DNA of 64,000 nucleotides from positions 22,933,043 through 22,997,042 of the forward strand of contig CM023539.1 of NCBI GenBank assembly GCA_013350335.1. The letters run 5' to 3'. Positions 26,501 to 34,200 of this stretch are shown in pieces. This DNA is from Chimonanthus salicifolius (lineage: Eukaryota > Streptophyta > Magnoliopsida > Laurales > Calycanthaceae). Position 1 is the first letter of the stretch. Each line of letters starts with the position of its first letter. Below the pieces are notes generated by a model. That model was not told the origin of the DNA, did no database searches, and saw nothing but the letters and a program-made list of their open reading frames with translations. A program made the position numbers and the translations under genes.

Positions 26501-27996
26501 TCATAAAGGCAGATGAAGCATTTACTTGGTTCATTATTTTTTTTGGAATTCTAATGCCATCAAGGGGAAAAGAAAGTATGATTTAGTGTTCAAACACTCA
26601 AAACTTGGACTCGACTCAAAATCCCATCAAGTCGAGAAACTCGGCCAAGTTTTTGGAAGAAAGATTAATAAAACTCGGAAAAACTCGTGGACTCGCTAGA
26701 CATGAAATCTTGTCGAGTCAAGTTGACTTTGGACTGATTCGCCTGAGTCTTTTTGAGTTTTTAAACAATCGTATGGTTTTGCTTCTGTTCCATCTAATGC
26801 ATTAGGTGTCAGCATCAAGTTGAGTGTCAATGAGGCACTTGAGAGAGGTCTTTATTGGCCTATTAGTTGGGGTTGAATGCTGAGTATATTGTATGCCTGT
26901 TCATCTGTGTTCGCATGTTGTCAGTGGTAATTTAATCTCTCTTGTATACCCAGGAACACCTGCTGCTAGGATGAAGAAGGTCCCTAGCACAGAAGTGAAG
27001 AAGCGGAGTCGTGAATTGACATCTGTATTTGAATCATTTTCGCCATATGAAGGAATGTTGGGTCAGACAGAGAGGATCCGGATAACTGAAATTGCAACCG
27101 ATGGTATTCACTTGGTAAGACATGCATTACATGCTTCCTCATGCCAGACTCTGTTACGGATCCTTTCAAGCCAGTTAATCCAATTCTGAGGCGTCTTCTT
27201 TCTTGGGGTGGGTTTTGATATAGATTGCTGATCCTGATGGTCTGTCATTTATAGGCTGAGGTTACACCAGCTGGGCTTCAGCCATGGTCAGGCCAAGTTT
27301 GCCTATGGACTTTATAACATTTTTTAATTCCATGTATTTATTGTATATCATACTCATAGATAGGAAGATTTTATAAGTTACCTTGTTTCAGGCTTTCAAT
27401 CTCACAAAGTCTTAACCAGTTTACCGTTCATAAAAGCATGCTCCAATTTGGGTTCAGATCGAGCTCAGGCTGAAAATAAAGTTAAATTGGCCTGAGCCTG
27501 TTCCGAACTAAATTGGAGCAAGGCTTTATGCACATGTAAACTGATTTAAGATTTTTGATGCTGAAAGCCTCAAACCAGGTGCCTTATTAACCAGGTTTTC
27601 TTAAACTAAACTTCATTCTTCTGTCGGGTGTCTTTCTACTGGATTCCTTCTAACCAAGCCATTTCCTAGTGTCAGTAGTATCTTGAAATGTTTACTAATA
27701 TGATGCTATTGTGACTCAAGGTGGGCCATACGAAAGGATATGTGCAGGTTCTTGTAGTGGCTCCAGAAAACATGCTAGGAACTTCTACACATGTGAAGAT
27801 AACGTCTGTTGGAAGATGGTCCGTCTTTGGTGAAGTAATCAAAGTTCCCAGCCACATGAAAGAGGACACCTTGCAAGGACCCTCCATTCTTAAAGAGAAC
27901 CGTCTTCATTCCGTGTTGGATGACAACTGCAGTTGCTCAATAGAGCCTGGGCCTTGTGCACTGCAATGTGAAGAGCTGTGGAGGACAAACATCTGA
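2071..27996 (+). CDS. CDKAL1-like: CDKAL1-type tRNA (t6A37) methylthiotransferase, 5'-partial, 8 exons
   Basis: Radical-SAM enzyme that methylthiolates t6A37 to ms2t6A in tRNAs reading ANN codons (family knowledge). Exons 2071-2320, 2487-2606, 2718-2793, 8200-8408, 8995-9103, 22999-23091, 26954-27114 and 27721-27996 join in phase and give about 430 residues. Visible landmarks in order are: two cysteines of the auxiliary [4Fe-4S] site (CTVKSPSQS at the first exon start, and AGCVPQG); the radical-SAM CX3CX2C motif in [16 protein letters not shown]; the conserved [28 protein letters not shown] and ISQFYPRPG; and a TRAM domain starting [12 protein letters not shown]. The N-terminus with the third auxiliary cysteine lies outside the window. 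Introns are 166, 111, 5406, 586, 13895, 3862 and 606 bp. The frame stops at 27996, before a C-terminal membrane segment that remains readable in the +1 frame, so the gene model is either truncated or contains a one-base error. Confidence 0.95.
2487..2606 (+). CDS. Methylthiotransferase exon B (radical-SAM cysteine motif)
   Basis: Forty codons bounded by AACAG and GTATGT. It carries [17 protein letters not shown], whose three cysteines (CX3CX2C) ligate the SAM-binding [4Fe-4S] cluster. It begins [14 protein letters not shown] and is phase 0 at both ends. The GTG at its first codon is coding valine directly after the splice acceptor, not a start. Confidence 0.95.
2718..2793 (+). CDS. Methylthiotransferase exon C
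   Basis: Encodes [20 protein letters not shown] and then DTGAYG. It ends in phase 1 at a GTAATT donor, and its final G joins GT at 8200 to rebuild the Gly codon of the conserved AYGRDIGV. The intron that follows is 5.4 kb and contains a TRIM, an LTR-element remnant and a LINE tail. Confidence 0.93.
3389..4585 (+). mobile_element. TRIM-type LTR retrotransposon with TSD TGGAT
   Basis: LTR1 (3389-3587) and LTR2 (about 4401-4585) are near-identical over GGATTTATTGATGTATTTCC through to CTTTCTACA. LTR2 lacks some 5' bases. A primer-binding site, TGGTATCGAGC, follows LTR1 directly at 3588, and a purine-rich tract GGGAGGGTTGGGGGG precedes LTR2. The 5-bp target duplication TGGAT is present at 3384-3388 and 4586-4590. 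The 0.8-kb interior has no recognisable protein. The element lies in intron 3 of the methylthiotransferase gene, in the same orientation. Confidence 0.88.
4591..4870. repeat. Degenerate GGGTCAAC-rich repeat
   Basis: Repeated variants of TTGGGTCAACC, AATAAATGGGT and GGTCAAGTTT. The stretch just left of the TRIM (3300-3383) is similar, so the TRIM probably landed in this older repeat. Confidence 0.45.
4900..7000 (+). mobile_element. Decayed LTR retroelement (PBS, gag start, 3' LTR)
   Basis: A tRNA-Met-type primer-binding site TGGTATTCAGAGCC lies at 5365-5378, just after an LTR-like end (GCTACA). A short gag-like frame starts at 5414 ([20 protein letters not shown]) and stops at 5494. Near 6275-6310 the translation FNLRTSFFQ resembles the pol tail of plant gypsy elements, and a putative 3' LTR begins TGATGTAGGACACAAAG at 6311. 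The two LTR regions do not obviously match, so this may be a composite of two elements. Its right end is uncertain. Confidence 0.55.
7255..7942 (+). mobile_element. LINE 3' end with RNase H domain
   Basis: Frame from about 7345 reads [20 protein letters not shown], then [13 protein letters not shown] and [15 protein letters not shown], the RNase H domain that ends plant L1-type ORF2. An in-frame TAA at 7643 interrupts it, and [15 protein letters not shown] follows. The sequence after it ends in a short A tail (CTGAAAAAAAG, about 7930-7941). It is a 5'-truncated dead copy in intron 3. Confidence 0.75.
8200..8408 (+). CDS. Methylthiotransferase exon D (radical-SAM barrel)
   Basis: Starts after AAAATGCAG and ends before GTAAGT. 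It encodes [19 protein letters not shown], then [20 protein letters not shown] and [15 protein letters not shown], all highly conserved core segments of the family. Phase 1 in, phase 0 out. Confidence 0.95.
8788..8809 (+). repeat. Poly-T tract
   Basis: About 22 T followed by T-rich sequence to 8865, in the short intron between exons D and E. Confidence 0.9.
8995..9103 (+). CDS. Methylthiotransferase exon E
   Basis: Acceptor TCTTGCAG, donor GTAAGT. It encodes [18 protein letters not shown] and then [15 protein letters not shown], ending in phase 1. It precedes the 13.9-kb transposon-filled intron 9104-22998. Confidence 0.95.
9104..9888. other. Start of 13.9-kb intron, few features
   Basis: After the donor there is a small local duplication (TTACAGATGGAATGACA at about 9127 and 9178). 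The rest is unique-looking AT-rich sequence with no recognisable coding. Confidence 0.5.
9889..10546. mobile_element. Foldback MITE
   Basis: The left arm (about 9892-10025) begins GGAAAATACTAAAACACCCC. The reverse complement of the right arm (about 10415-10545) begins GAAAATTCTAAAAAAGCCCC and continues to match, including CCTTGAGTTTTCATG in both. It is non-coding, with long imperfect inverted termini. Its right end abuts the copia LTR at 10547. Confidence 0.7.
10744..11374. mobile_element. TIR element with 3-bp TSD (PIF/Harbinger-like MITE)
   Basis: Left end GCTATGAAGCACGGATAC and the reverse complement of the right end, CTAAGAAGCACCGATATG, form imperfect terminal repeats. TAA flanks both sides (10741-10743 and 11375-11377). 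The uninterrupted LTR at 18.3 kb shows the empty site. The interior repeats GATACGGC-like motifs and an (AT)n run, with no transposase. The superfamily is inferred from the 3-bp duplication only. Confidence 0.75.
11236..11259. repeat. (AT)n microsatellite
   Basis: About 12 TA units inside the TIR element. Confidence 0.9.
11429..12472 (-). pseudogene. Copia reverse transcriptase / RNase H remnant
   Basis: Minus-strand fragments in order are: [19 protein letters not shown] with SSKGFVVYQ (RT end); [13 protein letters not shown] and [15 protein letters not shown] (RT-RNase H linker); SDADWAS; and finally [20 protein letters not shown] plus KHMEID (RNase H). Frame changes and stops separate them. 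A weak YVDN near 12370 marks the RT catalytic region, and the fragment breaks off where the TIR element at 12473 is inserted. Confidence 0.85.
12473..13874. mobile_element. 1.4-kb TIR element, GC-rich interior (Mutator-like / Pack-MULE candidate)
   Basis: Termini GGGGCTCTTTTTTCATCC... and, on the other strand, GGGGCCTTTTTTTTCGTC... match for about 50 bp, including AGTGGGATAAA. It interrupts the copia RT frame, which resumes at 13875. The interior is clearly more GC-rich than its surroundings and keeps longish open frames on both strands (for example 12880-13257 plus, 13222-13761 minus). None resembles a transposase or a protein I recognise. I see no exact 9-bp target duplication, so the Mutator assignment is tentative. 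Confidence 0.65.
13875..14073 (-). pseudogene. Copia RT, N-terminal part
   Basis: Minus-strand reading gives SIYGLKQSP and, further upstream, DVNNA, matching the copia RT blocks around IYGLKQSPR and DVKNAFLHG, with frameshifts between. It is the continuation of the RT at 11429-12472 on the far side of the TIR element. Confidence 0.75.
14074..14640 (-). mobile_element. Second copia fragment: 3' LTR plus RNase H end
   Basis: A 259-bp LTR (14074-14332; TG...CA) is preceded, reading on the minus strand, by AACTTGAGGGAGAG, the classic copia polypurine tract. The adjoining frame (14336-14630) reads [30 protein letters not shown] and [13 protein letters not shown], ending LEGEC. The fragment stops near 14630-14640 where foreign LTR sequence starts. 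No partner LTR is found. Confidence 0.82.
15452..16713. mobile_element. Non-autonomous hAT element with 8-bp TSD
   Basis: Ends TAATGTTATCA and, on the other strand, CAATGTTGTCA are short terminal inverted repeats. ATACCATC is duplicated exactly at 15444-15451 and 16714-16721. Subterminal GATTCACGA and GAGTCGACTCG motifs recur on both sides, as is usual for hAT. The interior has a long low-complexity open frame (15603-16085) rich in Ser, Phe and Leu and no transposase. Confidence 0.88.
17552..17583. repeat. (TC)n microsatellite
   Basis: About 16 TC units, then interrupted TCTCTC runs to 17660. It probably corresponds to a GA-rich leader of the reverse-oriented LTR. Confidence 0.9.
18139..18150 (-). 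promoter_or_regulatory. Copia primer-binding site
   Basis: Plus-strand GTTGATACCA is the complement of TGGTATCAAC, a tRNA-iMet-type primer-binding site immediately next to the 5' LTR. Confidence 0.75.
18151..18397 (-). repeat. Copia 5' LTR
   Basis: 247 bp starting TGTTAGTGTGAAAATAGG and ending TCTAAAACA on the plus strand. It pairs with the LTR at 10547-11428. Confidence 0.85.
18398..19736. repeat. Intron sequence with ~185-bp tandem duplication
   Basis: The segment starting TAGTCCTTGAATGGGACAAG occurs at about 19363 and again at about 19547, each followed by ACTTCCATGCCCA and ACTACCAGAC or CTACCAGACTTG. A 21-bp poly-A lies at 19269-19289. The rest is unassigned. Confidence 0.6.
19737..22590 (-). 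mobile_element. 5'-truncated L1-type LINE
   Basis: The 3' end is marked by a poly-T (poly-A on the minus strand) at 19738-19749. Minus-strand fragments run from the RT through to RNase [36 protein letters not shown] with [39 protein letters not shown]-region remnants; then [17 protein letters not shown]; and near the 3' end an RNase H block with [20 protein letters not shown] and [13 protein letters not shown]1, the endonuclease and early RT are missing. Several frameshifts and stops make it non-functional. Confidence 0.88.
22591..22998. other. Intron 5 end
   Basis: AT-rich unique-looking sequence leading to the acceptor of exon F. No transposon hallmarks recognised. Confidence 0.5.
22999..23091 (+). 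CDS. Methylthiotransferase exon F
   Basis: Encodes (G)[18 protein letters not shown] and then [13 protein letters not shown]. The acceptor is ATTATCAG, the donor GTATGT, phase 1 in and out. It joins exon E exactly at the conserved GFPGETDEDF motif, which shows that the host gene is still readable across 13.9 kb of inserted DNA. Confidence 0.95.
23752..24363 (+). repeat. 305-bp tandem duplication in intron 6
   Basis: Two copies (about 23752-24056 and 24057-24363) share GTCTCTAGATGATTTGGC, GACTGGAAAGCTTTTAGA and the end AAGCTGATAGAG. Both copies keep an open frame reading [20 protein letters not shown] followed by [13 protein letters not shown] do not recognise this peptide. It is not part of the methylthiotransferase family and no splice sites frame it. 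Confidence 0.8.
24366..25660 (+). mobile_element. LINE-derived insertion with 12-bp TSD
   Basis: AAGCTGATAGAG occurs at 24354-24365 and again at 25661-25672, directly after a short A tail (GGAAAAAAAG). This is the hallmark of target-primed retroposition. [12 protein letters not shown] near 24785 resembles the C-terminal part of plant L1 ORF2, but the rest is decayed. A 149-bp internal tandem duplication (about 24681-24955) is present. Confidence 0.72.
24681..24955 (+). repeat. 149-bp tandem duplication within the LINE insertion
   Basis: ATGCATTCTC...TTCTTCACTGCCCTCTCT...TTTGCTCATCTGGAAT occurs twice, at about 24681 and 24830, with few differences. Confidence 0.8.
25745..26310 (+). repeat. 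282-bp tandem duplication of a LINE 3' tail
   Basis: ATTTCTTAGCCAAGGCTAGA occurs at 25781 and 26063. Both copies run through a TTGTATGGTGATG-type 3' UTR to an A-rich end and AAAACTCAAT. The reading [15 protein letters not shown] matches the end of the LINE RNase H domain. Confidence 0.75.
26585..26775. mobile_element. Small MITE-like element rich in GACTCG
   Basis: GTTCAAACACTCAAAACTTG at the left and GTTTAAAAACTCAAAAAGAC on the other strand at the right form imperfect terminal repeats around CTCG-rich sequence. I see no clear target duplication. Confidence 0.45.
26954..27114 (+). CDS. Methylthiotransferase exon G
   Basis: Acceptor TATACCCAG, donor GTAAGA. It encodes [36 protein letters not shown] and [14 protein letters not shown]. 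This is the linker between the radical-SAM barrel and the TRAM domain. Phase 1 in, phase 0 out. Confidence 0.95.
27372..27591. repeat. Large imperfect hairpin (palindromic MITE) in last intron
   Basis: Left arm GGCTTTCAATCTC...CTTAACCAGTTTAC...GCTCCAATTTGG, and the reverse complement of the right arm GGCTTTCAGCATC...CTTAAATCAGTTTAC...GCTCCAATTTAG, pair over about 100 bp around a short AT-rich loop near 27480. It is transcribed as part of the methylthiotransferase pre-mRNA. Confidence 0.75.
27721..27996 (+). CDS. Methylthiotransferase last exon (TRAM domain, frame break near end)
   Basis: Begins after GTGACTCAAG and encodes the TRAM RNA-binding domain: [20 protein letters not shown], then [17 protein letters not shown] cysteine-rich stretch ([11 protein letters not shown]) follows, and the frame then ends at TGA 27994-27996 with ...WRTNI. 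One base on, the +1 frame gives a better continuation with more cysteines ([11 protein letters not shown]) and a hydrophobic C-terminus to 28270. The switch must lie between 27944 and 27993, because the +1 frame has TAG at 27941-27943. Confidence 0.9.
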   Translation: MGHTKGYVQVLVVAPENMLGTSTHVKITSVGRWSVFGEVIKVPSHMKEDTLQGPSILKENRLHSVLDDNCSCSIEPGPCALQCEELWRTNI

Positions 27997-28270
27997 TACT
28001 TGTTGTCATGAAAAGCTTGATGTTTCAAGAAAAGCCCAAAGCAGTGCTCCCATAAATAATATACTCATTCGGCCATTAGGATTGCTTCTATTTAGGAAGG
28101 GAAAGATTCATGGAACAGAGAGAATGGACATGGTGCATTGCTCGGAATCTGAAGGGAAGCAAGGAAAAGCCGAAGGCATGGGTAACTTTAACCTTGTTGA
28201 TTGGGGCCTCTTGGTTGGAATGCTTGTGAGCTTTCTAACAATCATGACATTACTGTTTCTTACCAAATGA
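27944..28270 (+). pseudogene. Out-of-frame C-terminal tail of the methylthiotransferase (tail anchor)
   Basis: The +1 frame from about 27944 to the TAA-region stop at 28270 encodes a cysteine-rich linker and a final hydrophobic helix, VDWGLLVGMLVSFLTIMTLL, ending FLTK. Mammalian CDKAL1 is tail-anchored in the ER, and plant homologues end in a comparable hydrophobic segment (family knowledge). No GT-AG intron of plausible size can join the two frames. A one-base indel, real or a sequencing error, is the simplest explanation. Confidence 0.8.
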
Positions 28271-28500
28271 GATGTACATTTACGTTATCTAAATTTTTTT
28301 CCCCTCAATTCAATATTCGAGTGATAGAATTGCAATTTTTATGTTTCCCACCCTGGGAAAGACCTATGGGGGAAGCATCTATCTTTTGAATATTTGTCTG
28401 TCATTTATTTAAGGTGTTTAGCGCCAGTCATTTATTTTATGTTTGACACTGGATATTGTTCCTATTATAAATTAATGAATTTTTGTTAACCTCTCTCTCT
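27997..28500 (+). other. 3' UTR and transcript end region
   Basis: Downstream of the stop codons the sequence turns AT-rich, with AATTAATGAATTTTTG and similar near-AATAAA stretches around 28465-28490, suitable for plant polyadenylation. No further exon is seen. The exact cleavage site is inferred, not visible. Confidence 0.4.
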
Positions 28501-28612
28501 CTCTCATTTGCCTAAGTTTATGTTTTTATAGAGGTGATTGTTTGAGTGAGGACTTATCTAAAGATGAGATTGGGGACTTATCTACAACTTCACTAGTGTG
28601 TTATTAAACGAA

Positions 28613-28615
<3 letters not shown>

Positions 28616-28652
<37 letters not shown>
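28616..28652. repeat. (CT)n microsatellite
   Basis: About 18 CT units, with a shorter CT run at 28493-28505. The sequence after each run (ATAGAGGTGATTGTTT) is duplicated at about 28529 and 28674. Confidence 0.9.
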
Positions 28653-28654
<2 letters not shown>

Positions 28655-28659
28655 TTTAT

Positions 28660-30239
28660 GTTGGAAACATTAATAGAGGTGATTGTTTACGTGAGGACGT
28701 ATCTAAGATGAGATGAAATAAATCACATTTGGGATGAGTCTCATCTCCACTAATGTGCCTATTTAAAGAACTTTTAGGACATCTTTGTGTGCAACTATTT
28801 TTGATAAATTTTTTATTTTATTATTCATGGGTATGAATTTCTTTAGTTTGGCTGCTAAAAGGGTTTCTATAATAATTCATTATTGAATTTTTTTTATTGT
28901 TACGTGGGTAAGATGTCGGTTATAAGTCAATTATATCTAATTCTAAATAATGATAGTAATGATAATAATAGTTATAATAATAAAAAACTATCAATATTAA
29001 CAATAATATACATTATATAGTTACTCAAAATGATAGTAACTATGTACTAAGGAATAAAATTTATTTTCATCTCAATTTAATTGTAAAATTATAAGTTAGG
29101 TCGAATTAGGTTGCTTCATCGGTTGGAGCAGTGAGTAGGTATGGGAAATGGGTTGGGTTTGGTTATGGTTTGAGTGATAGATCATAGATATTATGTTTGG
29201 TTAGGTTGATATTGAAACATAGGTTGGATTGGTGGTTATGGATTGAGTGAAGAATTGGACCAATTGGATTAAAGATTGTGCCATGGGTCAATGATTGGGT
29301 CATTAGTCTTGGATTGGGTCACGGGTTGTGCTTGGGGTGGATTATGAGTCATGGGTCGGGTTAGATTATTGTTAGCCTATCGATTGGTCATATTATTAAA
29401 ATCCACAAATCATGCGAAACTATTTTCTTATCGCTCGTTAGGAATTTGTTTTTCACATTTTGGGTGAAAGTTAACCAAATTATGAAATTAGCTTTCATTG
29501 AAAGGTTCGCACGGAACATTAGAAAATAATTTCAATGAAGAAATCGTCATTATCATCAACAAAGGCCAATATTCTATTTATTTAAAGTCAGTTTTATGAG
29601 TTTTTTTCTAATTGATTCTTTTATAAATCATAGTAACAGCCAATCTACAATTTAGCATGTTCTCATTTATTTATTCCCATTAAGTTTTCCATGGTTGGCC
29701 TGTTCACCTAGTGCTTTTGATAGAATCTTTCAACCCCACTAGAGCCATGTCTAGTCTTTTTGAAACATAACTAAACTACTTCAAACGAATTTCTCTCAAT
29801 TTACCATTTGTCAAAATGATTTTAACATATTTTTTGTAAAAATTATTGTTCACAAACATGCCTTTAAAGTGGATTTATGAACATATACAGTATAACCCCT
29901 CCCCTCTCCCTCCCCTCCCCTCCTTGCTTGTGTGCCATTTGCATTCCATCATCACTTAACTGAGCAACTATCAAAATAAGATGACCAAAATAAGTGGGCT
30001 TGAAGGCTCAAACGATAAAAAAATAGCCTATATCATCTCCTAAGCTTCATAAGGTGATTTTCTTGTTTCTAATAAATTCAGAAAGATTTCAAGTGTACTG
30101 ACCCAATTTTGATGTCGTTCTCAGTAATATGAGCAAAACAAAGGATAATGAGATGAGATAATGCGCCTACCCAAAAAAATAGGAGTTTACTTAGAAAAAA
30201 TAGAATGGCTCAAAAGCCCATTGTGTATAGTCTCCATTG
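28660..30239. other. Intergenic, no gene seen
   Basis: AT-rich. 29100-29400 is a degenerate run of GGTTGGGTT and GGATTGGGTCA phrases. A C-rich tract (CCCTCCCC) lies at 29887-29922. No coding region or transposon termini could be supported. Confidence 0.5.
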
Positions 30240-30576
30240 CTATTTCTCGAAGATGTGTGCTTCTCAAACATCCACCCAATGTGTGCCCGAGTTTAATCCC
30301 GACGCTCTGCCTTGTAGCCGTCGCTGAGCAATCACAATCTTAGGGTGATTAGGAAACTGATTCTATCCTAGTTGGCATCTTTTGTTTCCTCCTCTCTTTC
30401 TCTCTTTCACTAACTCAATCAATATAATTGATTGTATATGATTCTCAGGTGTAGGCACAAGAGAGTTGATCGTTCCTTAGAGTGTGTGAATTTTCTAAGT
30501 TCAAGGAAGACAATTAAATGATCATATAACTCTCATATTTATAGAGAAGTCAACACAGTTTTTCAAACTGTCCAAT

Positions 30577-31059
30577 ACCGACAGGTCGGGGGCACTGATG
30601 GGTCGGTGTTCATATTTATTACCGTTCAACTAATCGACCGTTGCACATTAAATGCACTCCCAACGGCATAACTAATTCCCAGTCGACAGGTCGATGTCAC
30701 GGATAGGTCAACAGTCCATGGCACCGAGAGGTCGGTCCATACGAGGGTTTAGATCTGAGGGAACACCATGCAAACAGAGTTTCAAGTCTCGAAGCTTGTC
30801 TTGCATAGAACGACCTGTCGCCCTTTACCGAGGGGTCGGTCCTGTTGCTCTCGATCGGTCTTGAAATACTGAGATGTCTGTTTTCTCGAGAGCTCATTGA
30901 GTTCAAAGTCCAGAACTCACAAGTTTTTCATCGACGAGTTGTTGACCACGAGAGGTCGTTAGGTTCATCACCGAGGGGTCGGTGCATACGAGACTCTCGA
31001 TTAGAGGCTTACCTAGAATGACAGTTCTATGACCTAGAACCTCTGTCAATCTGGCCGAC
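30577..31059 (-). promoter_or_regulatory. Cluster of CRT/DRE cores in the 3' LTR
   Basis: RCCGAC on either strand at 30577, 30602, 30731, 30835, 30978 and 31054, matching the layout of the other LTR. Includes ACCGAGGGGTCGGT, a 5-bp inverted repeat around GGGG, at about 30827 and 30970. Confidence 0.5.
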
Positions 31060-31270
31060 CAGTATATGACCATGATGGGTTGATCCTATCTCCAATGTGG
31101 GGTCTGTGAGAATGACTGATCGAGCTGACAAGTGACCTTAATTCATATTTCCAAGTTCGCTTCCAATTCACTTTCAAGCTTCCTCTCTAGGCTTATTATG
31201 TTCATTACCAACATATGCAACTAAGCATACGGATGGTCCTCTCTAAGGTGTGGGTACCACCTAAAGTCAC

Positions 31271-34200
31271 TGTGGCACCCCACCCTTTTTCCAATGCTTA
31301 AAATCAGAGTATTTTTTTTTATTAATACAATAGAGAAAAAGGGACGGAGACGGCCACGACGCTGAGTCGATCTAGAATTCAAAGACCTGGATCTCGACTG
31401 GCCCAACACAGTGTGTGCATAAACTTCTGTCTATGATAATCTTTACACACTTACTTAGAACAATCAGCAGAAATTACATCATATTTATCCAAGATCTATA
31501 TGAATAACAAAGTATGGAGTCTCTCATGAGTCAATATGTCAAATCAATAACAAAGTAAATGAGTCTAGATGTTATAATTATTACATTCCCAAAATATTAC
31601 TCCTACAAAATACATCTCATCTATGATCAAAATAAACTAGATCAAAATATCATTTCTTCTTATCCAACTGCTCATGCTCTACTGCCACTTGGTTCGGCTC
31701 CGTTTCCTTGGGTTGCATTATCATCTAGAGGGGGAAATTATGGGCTTAGTTAATGCACCCAGTAGGTAAATCCGATAAAAAGGGAATGGGGGGTGCACAT
31801 GAGTGTTATAATCATTATATCATATGTTTGTATAAAAAGCATACACACATAATTCCCCATTTAAAATCACAAGATAAAGAATCATACATATTACAAGTCA
31901 TGATTAATAAGGAAGGATCATAAAACATAATCATCTCATATAATTAGAATCACATACATCTAGTCATTATTAACGTGAATGTTATGCCATGTATGTCATG
32001 ATCCATGCTTTCCCTTCTTGATTCCACACTCCATCACAAATCCTTCCCATTCAATGGTTCATATACTAGCCAAACATGTGTCTGCAATATTTTTGGGGGT
32101 AACCGATAGGGTGTTGTACCCTATACTGACATTTAACTGGGACAAAGCGGAGGAGTGCCAATCTCCCATACTCCTACACAGGTTTCGGGACTTTTACTGA
32201 CTCTAGAGATCTTATGGCCCAATTTAGTGCCTTTTCTTTGTAACCAATAGACGTGGCCAATTCATAGCAGTTTGTTCAATCAGTCCAATCATCATTTCAT
32301 ATGCAAACCCAAGGCTTGGTTCTAGCTAATGTAAGCCCATCCCATGTCACATGCATGAAGTATGTGTATGTAAGATGCCAAGTCAATTCCATTTGTATTT
32401 CCTCAATTCTTTCCAAAACATGGTATCATATAACCAAGGATTACTTAATCAAAATCATATATTATCATTTACTTAGTCAAGATCACATGCTTAAACATAG
32501 TGTCATATGCTCAACATATCTCAATCACTTCATAATAATCATCAATTTTAGGAGCATATACATATAACATTCAGATTACATCTCTAAACATCTCATGATA
32601 TCATATACTCAAGGATTACTTAATCAAAATCCACATACTATCATCTACTTAATCAAGACCACATGTTTAACCAAAACCTAGTATTGTAATTCAACATATC
32701 TCATTGTTTCGTAAATTTGAAGCAAGTTCAATTGGTCATTCATAATAATAGATAAGATATACATAATATCACTCTTAGTGCTTCAACAAAGTAGGATCAC
32801 CTACTTGATTGATGAAAATCAGTGAAGGGGTGGTTTACGAAACGACACGTACAATGTCTAAGTCACCCTATTATTAAACTTAATTAAATCAATTGCTCTT
32901 AGTTTCTAGATCTAATGTTGTTACTTCCATCAATGAGGTCTTGTTCAAAGTCTAGAGTTAGTTACTAAGTGATTAATATTAAGTGTATCAGTCTTTACAT
33001 TGTAACTTGAAAAACAGTCCTAAAATCAATGGTTTTGAACTTGAAAAATAGTCCTTAAATCAATGGTTTTGAACTTGACAAACAGTCCTCAAATCAATGG
33101 TCCTTGAGATTCAAAAACTAGTCTAAAAAATCAGTCAACTATTGGTCTTAGGTTCAGCGAAAGAAAGAGTCCTAATTTCAACTAGCGATTGGTCTCAGTT
33201 CAGCCAGCAAACAGTTCTACCATGGTTTGTTTTTGATAAAGCAAGACAGCCTTATCATGGGTGGTTTTTGTAAAAATCATTACGGGCTCCACTGGTATCG
33301 GAATGACTCGAGTAAATACTCTTTGGAAATCTCTCTCATAGTAGAAGAATTGAAAAATATTTATAAATATCCAAAAAATCATTTTGAAGCAATTACAGGT
33401 CCAACTTTGGCACTATTATGTAAAGACAATTTTCTGTCTTAAAACTGTATTGTACCATTCTTACAAAGCTTTCTGGTATCAGCCCAGATTAAATCAAGGT
33501 TTCATATTCATACATTGGGTAGGTCTCTGACTAAAGATTTCAACGATATGTGGTTCGACCAAAACGGACCTTCCTAGCACGAGTTATGGTCAAAATACTC
33601 AAACATGTTCACCACTCGGCAATTTGTAATGTTAACCGAGATTCTGGTTTACAGACTATATTTTGCCTATCAAATGAATTCATAAAATTCTTAAATAATT
33701 CAAGGAGATAGATATTTTCATTATCACCAATTTAGGATGAAATTTTACATCATTCTGATCTCCTAGTGATCAAGATAAAAATCATACACCGAACTTCTGT
33801 ATAATTTCTATAAAGTCTGAGACAGAACTAGCAGTCTGTCTTACAGATATGATTTGGGGCATCAAATTAAATTTTTTAGCCTTGATATTTTAACTGGAGA
33901 TAGATCACTCTCTCTATATGGAAATAGACATAAATTTTGCAGAAATACGATATCGAAAGATCAACTTATGGATCTTTTAGTGAAGAGAAGCAAACTTGTC
34001 CCCAAACCTGAACCAAATATTTGGTCCGACTTTTAGGTTTTATTTGGGGAATCAAACTATATTTGTTTCCTTTCAAATCTGGATAGCAATTAGATCTATC
34101 AGTGTATCTTCCAACAATAAAAATTTCTTCAAAAATGACATTTGAAACTCTAGTTATGATTTTTCTTATGACAACGCGCAAAAAATCATTGATCTGTCCA

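Noticed and set aside
27952..27975. Small intron rescuing the C-terminal frame
   Set aside because: The available GT...AG pairs here give an intron of only about 20 bp, too short to be spliced in plants.
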